This document shows positions 37,501-49,500 of a stretch of DNA of 64,000 nt, one piece after another. Numbering within the stretch: the stretch's first letter is position 1; every line of letters begins with the position of its first letter. This DNA is from Casuarius casuarius. Its lineage: Eukaryota; Chordata; Aves; Casuariiformes; Casuariidae. Location: NCBI GenBank assembly GCA_003342895.1, contig PTFA01000366.1, positions 124,001-188,000 of the forward strand, given 5' to 3'. The notes beneath the pieces were generated by a model. The model saw nothing but the letters and a program-made list of their open reading frames with translations, ran no database searches and was not told where the DNA came from. Made by a program: the position numbers and the translations under genes.

Positions 37501-40500
37501 AAGTATGTGGATGGGGAGTAGTTTTAATATAGACAACTTTGTCCAAAGCTATGCCACAGAGTAAGTTCATGGCAAAGCTAGGAAAACAAAACATATCACC
37601 TAAGAGATCCTTCTGAAGTCACACTGTTGCACTAGAGGCACCATGGGAAACCACATGGACCTAGGGAAGGCTAATGCATCCAAATCAATGCATAATATAT
37701 GCAACATACAGCAATAACATTGAAATACTTTGGTCAGTGTAGAAAGGCATTTTTCTGGGCACAAAGAGTGAAGGCTGGCTTAAACAAGAAATGGCGTACC
37801 TGTGAACCCTTCTGCACAAGTGCAGCGGTAACTGTTCTTGTCATCGACACAATGGGCTCCATTCAAACACGGGCTGGAGCTACATTCATTTATGTCTTCT
37901 TCACACAAGAGACCTTCAAATAGCAAGGGTAACACGGCATGATATACCAACACATAGTCAAGGCCTGCATGCTGCAGTGACTGGATTTGGAAGTCAGAGC
38001 AGCTCTGTAGTTCTTCTACAATAAAAGGCTACTGAGATCAAATGATAAAACTCTATGTTTGACTGAATTACTGCAAATATCTGCAGAGATCATCTGTATT
38101 ATTTAGCTGTTGAGATGCAAAGATGCCAAGGCCAGGGTTTGTCTTTATAAAGTTTTAAAAATATTCAGCAAGTGTTGTTGTCATAAATGTAGAGCCATAA
38201 ATGTGAAAAATGAGGGAGATCATTTTTGGTGGAAAATATTGGGCCCTTTCTTCATACCTGCTCACAGAATTATCTCCTCAAAAAGTTTACTTCAATATTT
38301 AGAAGTTACGATGCTGTTTTGGCAAAGTACTCAAGCATGTCAGTTGCTTCAAAGACTTCAATACCCTGAACACGCATGCAGGTGAGAGTTAAAAAGATTG
38401 AGAACAAAGATATGAAAAAGACACTCACTTACTAACAGGCCTGCATCTGCATAAACGCTTGTCTAATCAGGTCACATTCAATTTCATAACAATTTTTCCC
38501 TCTGAATTTTCTGCATTCTCTCATCTTTCCTTTTTTTTCAGATCAGAGTTGTCACAAAACACAAGCATGCATGCATACACACTCACACAGACTGTTCTTC
38601 TTGAATGCTCTTCTGTTTATTTTGAAAACTATTCACATACACTAGAACTCTCCTCTAGCCTGTTGATTGGACTGCTTTTCTGTTGTAATTCTATTGATGA
38701 CAGTGAAGTAAGCACAGCCCTTGCGTTGTGTTTCTTCTACTTAGTACAGAAACAATGCCTCTCTGAAGAAGAGCTGCAAAGCAATTAAATCACCTGAATA
38801 GCCTGGTTGGCAATGGCAAACAAAGGCCCCAATGCCGTCTTTACACATCCCATTGTGGTGACAAGGAGATGATTTACACTCATCAATTTCAGTTTCACAC
38901 TTCAAGCCTAAAATGCAAAACAAAGAACTGAGAAGAGAGAGACAAAAATGAAATTGTTCAGAAACACAGAGGTCATGAATACTTAAGGTAGGAAAACATC
39001 AGACTGATTAATTGCCTGGATTACTAGACATTTTCATTCATTATCTTTTCTTTCAACTGTGTTTTAACAGACATCTGTAAGAAAATGCTATTAGAAATGT
39101 ATATTGTAGATCAAGCAATGGTCTGATCAGCTCCAGATGGTAGTACTTAATATTCTATCACAAATAACTGAGATCACTAATTTCTTGATACTAGCTAAAT
39201 AATATAAATTATCTATTTGCTTTGGAGTAACTGTGAAGCTGATGGTTAGGAGAAGAGGAAGATGTGGTGGGACTGGCTGTTTATAGTGCAAATTTCCAGT
39301 TTTTGCTTATCAAAAATAATTGCTAAGCAATAGGATTTTCAAATCTGAAAAATTTTGTCCAGTTCTGCTCCAGCTGAAGTCTGTGAGACCTTTGTTTAAG
39401 TCCATTAAAAGAAAGCCCAGTCAAATTCCCTTTCTGCCAAACACTGTATAATTCAGCAACAGTGGGAATGATTTGTTTTCTTAATACTTAGTGTAGTAAA
39501 TCTGTGATGGGCAATCCAACTTGTTAGGCTATATTTTTGCCTTTTGCACTGAAAGGTTTTGCTCCTTTATGCTTGCTCATATTAAGGGTATGGAGCCATG
39601 TTTATTCTTCTACCCACTTCTGAAATTTTTACCTGTATATCCAAGTGGGCATACGCAAACATATCCACTTCCTAGCTGTTTGCATGTCCCATTGTTGTGG
39701 CACGGTTCCAGGAAACACTCATGAAAGACCTGCAATAGGCAAGAATGATATAATTACAGTAAATGTGGAAATATATTTGGAAAGAAATATTCTAATTTTA
39801 AACTGTAAACTCTACAGTTATTTTTAAAAAAACTGGAAAAGAGCCCAGAGATTAACTTCTAGCTCTTCCCCTTTGTCTCCTCTGAGTGTCAACCGTTCTT
39901 ATTTCTAGGGAAAACTACCAGGAATTTGAATAATTTTTTAAAATGGTCTTTTATATTTAGCAAAAAGTGATCACTGCAGCTGTTCCTCTAGAACCTTCCT
40001 AGCTGTGACTGACCACAGACATATTACACTAGGCTATATTTCATACGATAGTTCTCCAGCATTTCTTTTCCTCTCTGCTTCCTCACTTCCCTCAGCTGGT
40101 TGTCTTTTGTAACAGAGAGGTGAATTGGTGGGGGACTTCACTGTATAGGGTTATTTATTCTCAGATAGCAAACCTGAATTCAACACAGCCCTTGAGAAAA
40201 TGGTCAACTACAGTCGTGGAGGATCTGTTTGTCATCTGCCCATATTTTAAACCAGCCGTTCAGACCACACTTATCATCAGTCAGCTTTGCTCCTGTAACA
40301 TAATGTCTCAGCTTGAGATTCATAGGAAGCAGCCTTGTCACAGTCACAGCTAGGGGCTGTGGCAAATATCACTGGAGTAGTTTCTATCACATGAGAACTT
40401 GCCTGTATTTCAGGCAGGGTACTCACAGCAGAAGGGAGTTCTGCTTTTTTCTTCTCAAGTATACCTAAATTGTAATGAGTAAAAATAAAGATTTTACAGC

Positions 40501-43500
40501 TGAGACTTAGAAATCTGGTAGCATCTTCTGGAATCCAGCATGTAGAAGCCATCAAATGACTGAGCATGAGCAACCTACTTTTTAGATACTGACTGAACCT
40601 CTTCCAAGAAGTTCATGTTGCTTTAAAAAGTGTGACAAGTATTTCATAAATCAGGTTGAAGGTTTCAAGCTCCAAAATTTAAGATTGCCAATAACTGATG
40701 CAGCTTCTTTTATTTAACAGGAGTATTTCTATAATGACAAAGAGAATTTGAAAGCTGAAATAGCTGTGAATCTATGCATGTTGTCACTGGCTAGTGAAGA
40801 GCAACTCTTATGAATTCTGTTAAGTAAGACTGACATGTAGATCAGCAGGACCAGAGGTCCTAGCTTTAACGGTATCTATCAAATAAAGTAGCTCTCACGA
40901 CCATCACTCTTCAGGAGATATAGCCAACATAACAACTGCATTAAAGAAAGCATTACTCATTTACTGCTGGCATAAGACACTGTTTCTTTCATTAGAGTCA
41001 ACATTAGAAGAGATATCTGGTCCTTACTTGACTGCTGACTTTGTACTGCTTGCTGATATTTTCTGGAGAGGCTGGTACCATCATAACACTTTCCTCAGCT
41101 GCTGAGAAAGTAGAGCCAAAACCTAAAAAGGAAAGAGATGAAAGTACTGTTAATAACACTCCACAGCCAGATCACTATTCCATGAGGGCATCATAATTGC
41201 ATTTTAGTAATGCATCTAAATGCTGATAGAAGTGGATTTGTGGGAATAAATATAACAATTTACAGTAACCACATAGTATTTAATGTATGTCCTGTATTAT
41301 AAACATACATATTTCTAAAATACATGCATGTGTATGTACATATAAAAATATACACACATATTTTTATATAGGTACCTATACATATATATGTGGTTTATAT
41401 ATATATATAAAAATATATATATTTATGTATATATAAAGATTTACTGTGGTTTTTATGGGCTTGAAGGAAAATTCTTATGAAGTTCAGTGGGGTTGAGAAT
41501 CCATACTCTGTAATGGAGCCCTAGTACATATCACACAGTCACTCCTTCCACATAACCCAGAGACAACGTTACTAGGCAGAAACAGGTGCAAACTGCACTG
41601 GTTGAAATGGGAAGTCTACATATGTTCTGAGAGAGCATAGTATGTTTTCCCTTCAGGCAGCTGCTGGCCACACATTTAGATGCTCCTTTTATTCACATTC
41701 TTCTGGGGAGATATTTTGGCTTACTTGAACAATCTGTGATGGATCTGGCACCAGTGATGGTTGTTGTCCCATAAAAGGGGCAAGACAAGCAGTAGGACTT
41801 TCCTGGGTCTGGCTGATAGTAGTCTCTGGGACAAGGGTAGCAAGGTATCAAACCTGTGCGGGAAAACTCTCCTGCAGGACATGGTACTGCAAGAACAAAA
41901 GGACATTTTCTTCAGTGATCACTTGCCCCGTTTCTGGTCATTTTCTTTCCTCCCACCACAGTTCCTCCTCAGACCTACAGCATTTGGGTGAAACCCACAA
42001 GGAATTCACAACTCTGAGAAATCCTTATTTAAACTGTGCTGTTAGGTGACACATGGACCTCAATGAATCACAGAAGTATTTTATTTTCTGGGAAGTATTT
42101 TTTATCTATTCCCTTCACTGCTGCGGAGAGAGCTTTCAACTGCAACTTCACTTCCCCTTCATCTCACATCACCTTGCCCCCCCCCGCCCCCCCCCGAAGG
42201 TCTAAGGACCAAAGACAAGTCTTCTTTTGTACCATTTTCCCTGCAGACTGTTTCCCTTGGGGAGCTTTCTGGCAAAATTTTCCCAAGGACAGTTGAGGAC
42301 AGTTTCTTGAAAAAGGAAATAGTATAAACTAAACTAAAATCCAGAAGTTTTGCGCAGCAGATGTGGAAACTGTGGAACTGTGGTTCCCAAGATAACGGTG
42401 ATGAAACATACTATCATTGCCTCCGTCTTCTGAATGGGAAAAGGCTTTATTTTCACACAGGTACTCATCAGAGGACTCATTCTATTCGTCTTTAGTTATG
42501 AAGTCATCTTGGAAATCAAGAGGATGTTTCAAAAATTCAGAGTAATAGGAAATGGCCTGTCATGGTGCTGGGAAATTCTGCTGGTCTACACTTAACCATA
42601 GGTTGAGTTAAATCTCAGACACATGGATTGGACTACATTAGCTGCTGTTTAAACACTGCTTCATTTTAGAGATTTCATAGCCCATTTTAGAAATTTCATA
42701 GCCCCTTTTGTTACAAACCTCCACAGGCTGAGATATCCACAGCACCTCTTTTTACTGTTGACATCTTTTCTGGGCAAGAAATGCAGTTCCTGGATCCAAA
42801 TGCTGGCTGATATGTGCCAAGTGGACATGATTCGCAGGTCTCAAGACCATTTGCTGAATAGGTTCCCTGCTTGCACTGAGCTATAACACAGAGCAATTCA
42901 TAAAGATTAAGCAGTATCCAACAGGAAACGTGATTCCTAACCTCTAAAAATAATGCTGAAACCACAATACGCCTCACAGGGGCTGTTTATTTCTACCATT
43001 TTTTAGTTTACTCTGAAGGGCTTCATGGGTACAAAGAGCTGAAAAATGGAATTCTTTAAGTGCAGCATGTGGTAAGTTACTGACAGTGCATTTGCAAATT
43101 ATTAACCAGTTAATTCTTTTCCACATAACTGCACAGATGATTTATTGCAACTCAGCTACTCATTTTTAACCAACAAAGGCTATCACAAGACAATAAACAG
43201 AAGACGAAACTAGCAGCTTCTCTTTCAGAAACAAGTTGCAGAGACAAAGCTGCGCTGAGGAGCTCAATGCCAGAGGAATACAGGCATTTCATCTTCCATC
43301 CCTGCAGGATGGAGAATAGCTGCTGAGGAGAAGAATGGCATTGTTAGAAGTGTAAGTAACCGCATCAGTCAGGGCAGCAGGCTCACAATCTCACAAAGGC
43401 AAAACTGAAACAAAGCCTCAAAGACCAGTTCTCCTTACACTTAAAACCATTTGCGCCGGCATTCTGCGGCAGTGGGGAAACCTGTGTTTTCTCTTTGCAT

Positions 43501-46500
43501 GTGCATCAAGGGGCAGTGAGCTGCCCAAAGAAGGTGATGTCCTCACCTTTGCATTCAGAGATGCTTCTGGAGTGTAGGTACTCTGTATAGCTACCAGATG
43601 GACAACTTTTGCATTCCAGCTGCCCTTCTTCATCTTGGTAGGATCCAGTCCAGCAGCTTTCACATGCGCGATGCTCCAGAGAGTAATAGGTACCCAACGG
43701 GCAGTTGACTGTAACATTGGAGACATAAGCGCCCCTCAGAACACACAGTCATGCATACTTGCCTTGCCTCTAGACCTCCCACTTAACCAAACCCTGTTTG
43801 TGTGAAATGTGACTCGGCTCCTCAGCATTGGGTGTCTATCTGGAACCTTCTAAAGATTTCGCTAGGTGTGAGAAGTGAAATCCAACTCCCTGTCTTAGCT
43901 ACACATCACCTACAAGACTAATAGAGTTAAAAGACGGCATATAAAGCACTGTTTTCCTGAGTATTATCAAGTATATGGATATGCCTGATTTCCCCAATAG
44001 CGTGGAGCCCTGGGTATAAAAGCGTCCTTTTTCCATAGTCCTTGGTTATGAACACAAACATCCTCTGGAAGTCAAACTGTGCAAAGCATTGGGGAGTTTA
44101 TTGTTCTGGGAGACCACAAGCAGTGGGTTATGCCAATCCCTTACCCTCTGCAAGCATTGTCTAAAACCATGCTTTTTAAAATGATTTTAAATACATGTAA
44201 GGAGTAAGTCATCTGGCTTACCACACAGTCTTCCTCTCAGCACGGAGCCAGGCCTGCAGAAAAGAAAAGCCTTTTCGGTCTCCAGTGAGTTGCTGTCAGC
44301 TACAATGAGTTCGGATGCAAACTGAAAAGAATACATGGGTTCCTTATTGAGAGTCCTATTCAGCCTGTTTGTGATAGTCTCTAGAGTTTTAAGGAGCCTT
44401 TTCTGGTTTTCCAGTTCCAGTGTATCATTCCGTTCATCAGGCAATGGCACGCTAGCTGGGATTTAAAGAGAACACACAACAAGCACACAGATTTTACAGT
44501 CAGGACTTTTGGTGTACTCTGGGAGTGCAACACTCAAGCTTGCCAGTGCAAAGTGGAAAGCAGGCCATGTGCATAGTGCTCTCCATGAACAACATGCTGT
44601 GAGTTTTCCCCAAGCAGAAAGTCTGAGAAGATTGGGCTATGAATGTCTCCAAAAAATTGTCATCTGCCTCTCTGGCAGGCTTTGTGAACTGAAGACAAAG
44701 TTTTACTGAATGTATTAGAAACATATTTACTTTAAAAAAGGAATAGGAGAAGGCAGATATTTTGATTTCCCTCACCTGTGATGTTAAATATTAATTTAAT
44801 TTTGTGGTCGGTCATTGGAATGTTGAGCTTCTTATGCCTTTTGACTCGAGTGGGTGCTGCCTTTACTGAGGCAGAGAGATGCTTGGATAGGTCTTCTTCT
44901 TGAACTGTATCAATGAAATCACCATAGGAATAATCTAGCTGGTTTGCTGCCCCCCAGCCAGCAGGTCCTGCCAGGCATTGAGGAAAAAAAAAGAGAGAGA
45001 GAGAGAGAGAAATATAATCTTGTGTAAAATTATGCCTATTATATTTACAATTATTTTTAAAATATCTCCTCTATAGAATGGGATCTATTCAAAGCTCCAG
45101 ACAATGTGTGTTGGCTTTGCCCATGCAAAAAGGTTTTAATGGTATAATAACAAGATGATAGCCAAAATGTAACTCTCCTTTTCTTTACAACCCCCTGCCT
45201 ATAAGTAGAGTTCCACTATTCTTTATGCTGATATCACTTATTCTGGTTTAGAAAAGGTAATGAACCATGCTGGAAAATCATCTCTTGTAGCAGGATTTTG
45301 GCTAGAAATTTGACCAGCTCCACACAGAAAGAAAAAGGAAACAAGCCTGACTGATGATCAGTGAAGTCTCACTTACACCCTAGAGCTTCTGAAACTTGTG
45401 TCTTTAGCCAAAGCCTTAAAAAAATACTGCTGTAAAAGTTATAAAATAAATTTCCAATAAAAGTAGCAGTTCTGTTCCTGCTCAGTCTTCACATGGGCTG
45501 TCTACTGCCAGTACCATCTTCTGCAACCATTCCATACAGCTCTCTCTTCTTCTTCCTGCTTAACTTTGGCTAGCATGGCTTATGCCATGCGTATTCATTA
45601 CACCTCTTTCTCATAACTCTTGGAAGGGTTGTACCTGCCTGACCTCTCAGCAGAGGATGGCAGCATCACCTTACACATTCAGCCCCTCAGAAAGGCATTT
45701 ACTGTCACACATAGTTGGTTAAATTCACCTCCAGTATAATGTCCTGATGTCATTATCTACAGTGTGCATTCAACTAGCTTGTCTTGCTTAAACATCTGTT
45801 TCTGTACATAATCTGTCTTTTCATAATGACTGAAATTAGAGGCACACAGTTTATTTCATTAATCTAGCTTTTTTTTTTTTTTGAAAATGTGAAGGTATAA
45901 AAGAATTCTGCCTATTACTAGCAAATGGTCATCTATATTATCCCTAGTTTACAGCAAAACTGAGGTAAGTTAACCTCACAGCTCCGGTGTTAATACTGTG
46001 TAATTATTCCATAACTAATCTTCTAAACTACTGTCTCTGATGAGCTGAGAGGAGTTCTGATCTTCACCCTTCTTGAGGTAAATCACAGGAAACTCCAGAA
46101 AAAGCAATAAGGTTATTCTGAAAAGTTGTTGACATGAACCAAAAGAGAACAGAGCCCTATATCTCATTTTATCAACACTCTTTTCACTGTTTTAGATGAC
46201 TTTTCAAATTAGTTCCAGCTGTCATTAATAATCACCCTTTGCCTGAGGACAATTGGAATTTGCAGTCCCCTGTGTTTGATTACAAACAAACGTGCTCTCA
46301 TCAAGCTCAGTGACACATGTCTGAAAGGTGAGAATAAGAAGGAAGCTGTAGCAAAGTAATCCCATTATGAACCCCCACAAGACCCACAACCCAGTGGCAA
46401 AGTAAGCATACTGAGGTTGCTCTGCCAAATGCCTCCCACCAAGATAGGTGGTGCAAGTTCATTTTCTGTTTTAATGTGTTCTTAGCCTTTCTGCTCTAAG

Positions 46501-49500
46501 CACCCCCAAAGGACTCAGAGGTGCCAACCACAACAGCTGTACAACATGGACACTAATAGGCTTGAAAATCGGCTGAAAATGACAATGTACTTGGCATAAA
46601 GCAAAGTGGGAACAATCATGAGGAGTGGTACAGCTTTCATTTGGATATAACCACAGTCTGAATCCTGTAAAAAAAACTGTCCCTGCATACAGAAAGTCCT
46701 TTCACAGCTAATGGGCAAACTTAAGCTCTTTTAGCTTTATGTGGTGAGGGTTCCCTTTTGTTCTGATGCTCTCCAGAATCATCCATTGTTCTTTTTGAGT
46801 ATTTTGGTTTGAAACTGTATGTTTTTTAAAAGTTCCTTTCTGGAAGGCTAACCAAGCTGGTCTGTGTTGGAGTTTTCTGTTTTTTTCCTCTCCATCATGA
46901 GGCGCCTCAGTAAACTTTTCCTCTACACATGTGCTATACAGGAAGCAGCATCAAAAACAGATAAACAGTTTCATAATACTGTTATCAAACTTATTATTTA
47001 ACTGCTTATTATACTAAGAGTTCTATAATTCTTTTCTTTAAATATTCCACACAACAGAGTGCAGTACTTCAGAACAAAAGCAAGTAAGCCACATTAAGCC
47101 TGGATGGCTAACAATCTACGCAATCAGTAATTACCAATGGCAAATCCGTTTTCGTAATCGTAATTATATTCTAAGCAATGTTTATGTGTCTGGTCTTCCA
47201 ATCTGCAGTCAATATCATCAACATCATTACAGAATGATGGAACCTTTAAACAGAAAGAAGAATAACATTAAAAAACAAAACCACATAGCCATCCCTGATT
47301 GAAAAAAAACTTCTAATGATGATGTAAAGCACCAGTCCTGCCCTTTCTCTGACACTAGATTTCTCCTTTCGTGTCTGTTATAATCTTGACAAGGTCTGCT
47401 GGAAGAGGTATGTTCTATTGATACAGCTGGGAAAGAACAGGGAAACTCATAGGCAAACAAGCTCTTTTGCATACTCCTAACATTTATGCAAGACAAGAGG
47501 TTCATTCAGTTAACCCCTGTACCATTCTTGCTCGCAAAATCTCATAATGCAGAAGAAAGTTCAGGCTTGCTTCTGCAGGCTGAAGACAACAGGAGAGCTT
47601 ACAGCTCTGAAAACATCTTTTTTTCTGGGCACGTAACCTGTAATTCTCTCAGGGTTACAGCAACACTATTAGTATGTTTCTAGATTTCAAACCTTATTTC
47701 TTCATATCTACCTTCTCCCTACCGCTGGGAGGAACTCATACATTCCTTCAAGAGACGTCAGAAGACGAGGGAAGTCATCTGAGGAGAAGGACAATCTTTT
47801 GAACAGGCTACACAATCAGCTGCCGAGGAAACTAGATGGTGGTGGTGGCTCTACCAGAGCATTTCTGGATACCTACATGCAGTTTACTTAACTTCCTGTT
47901 GCTTGTTTCCCAGTTTGGGATAACAGCAGTGGCACACAACTCCACTGCATGAAGGCTCTAACTCAGAAATACTTGTAAAACCTTGAAAGAGCCTCTCCTG
48001 AAACAGGCTACAAAAGCAAAAAGGTATTTCCAACCATGTGAACAATGCATTGGAGAGAAGTCTGACTCTCTATCTTAGTGACAAAGAGTTCAGATAGTGG
48101 CAAGTTGCAGTAATTTGGGCCATGCATGCCTGCCTGCCCATTCTCATTGCTAATTTCCAGAGTGACCTGCCTGGAATATGTCATGGCCTGAGGGCACTAA
48201 TAGCCCTTAATGGCCCTCAACAGCCTCACCTGAGGCCTCCCCCACAACCTCTGCCCATGGGCCCATTTAAGCTCATGCCAGGGTCTTAGGTTGCTGTCTG
48301 AGCAATGTTGGAGGAGTATGAATCTCTAGTTCAGCTACAGCCATGCTGGTGCCTGCCTATAGACCCCACTGATCAAGACCTTGATGTGCAGATTGACTTC
48401 TCAGCTTGACTTTGGACCTGTCTCAACCTGATGAACTTGACTGGTGATCTCAGTTCTTGGCTGAACCTTGCTATGATCTCTGTTTTAGCCTTGCTTAGGT
48501 GCTGTGGGACTGGGCCCTGGCTGGTGAGGCCTGTGCCCCGCTGGCTGTGATGCGCTCTTGGCTCCCAGCTTCCCTGGCCCTTAGGGAGTAGCTGACCCTT
48601 GCTGTTCTCTGGCAGAATGAGCTTGGAAAACATTGAACAGAAAACTTTACAGAAACCTTCTTGGTACTGGTGATTTCTTCTCTCCACAAAGGCAGTGGAG
48701 GCTCTGTAAGAATAGATGAAAGCATAAATGATTTTTTTTTTTTTTTTGTGATCAAATCCATGTTTCCCTTTCCAGAAAGCAGGGTGGACTCTGAGATGTG
48801 TTTCTGAATTTCTTTGCTTTCCCCATATCACTTTTTCATTAGAGAGGTGGCTCTTGCTAATTCCTTTCCTCTCTTCAGATCTTAGCTAGAATTCCAAGTT
48901 CTTAGGTGCAGGACTGGGCATATTCAAAACAGTCTTCATGATTCTTTTCCCAGATTGTTGCATTTTGATGTAACTGGTTGGGCTGGTTATCAAGCACTTT
49001 ACCTTCTATCTTGCTTTCTGATTCCAATGCTCTAAGCACTGGAGAAAAGAATAGAAATAAAACCAAGATTTTCCTACTGGAAGACAATAAACCTGAAGCA
49101 AGACAAGAGAGTGACAGATGTTTAGGCCCTAGTACCGCAGATCACCTGGAAGGGTTATGTAGGCTGTGAACCATTTGAACAGTGCTATTGTCATCTATGT
49201 GGATTCCAAGGCTGCAGCAGTTTGTCAATTAGCTGTATGTGTTAATAATGCTTTTGAGTTAGTGGTGGAGCTTTTAGCACATGGATCTTTCTTTTGTCCT
49301 CCAGAATCGGTACTTGCCCAGTGTTCTCTTCTGGAGCAATGGATTGGCTTCTGGATTAGGCCTGGACTGTCAACTCCTTAGTCCACCCCTCAAAGTCCTG
49401 CTGCTTCTGCTCTGTGGCCGAGGATATAATTGTGGATTAGGAGGGGAGACTGTGGTACTGAGGTAGAAAGAAAAAGATCCTGCAGAAAGGGAACAGGCTA

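Larger units (their letters stand above)
32859..44221 (-). other. SVEP1: Introns of the pentraxin, EGF and GCC2/GCC3 block
   Basis: Fourteen introns of about 0.5 to 1.3 kb, separated by the exons listed individually. They contain the simple repeats at 34770, 41290 and 42177 and a short duplication with shared atttcatagcccc-type sequence near 42670-42710. No extra exon was recognised. Confidence 0.55.

Noticed and set aside
44448..44455. Alternative acceptor CTAG four bases into the exon starting at 44455
   Set aside because: It would shift the frame; the upstream CCCAG gives [10 protein letters not shown] as in human.
46225..46428. Minus-strand open frame of 67 codons with a hydrophobic segment ([20 protein letters not shown]), like a small membrane protein
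   Set aside because: It lies inside an SVEP1 intron, has no splice context that fits the gene, no promoter or known homology, and its length is expected by chance in this much sequence.
48373..48831. Minus-strand open frame of 152 codons
   Set aside because: It crosses the repeat-like island and a T17 run (giving poly-Lys); low-complexity translation and no homology.
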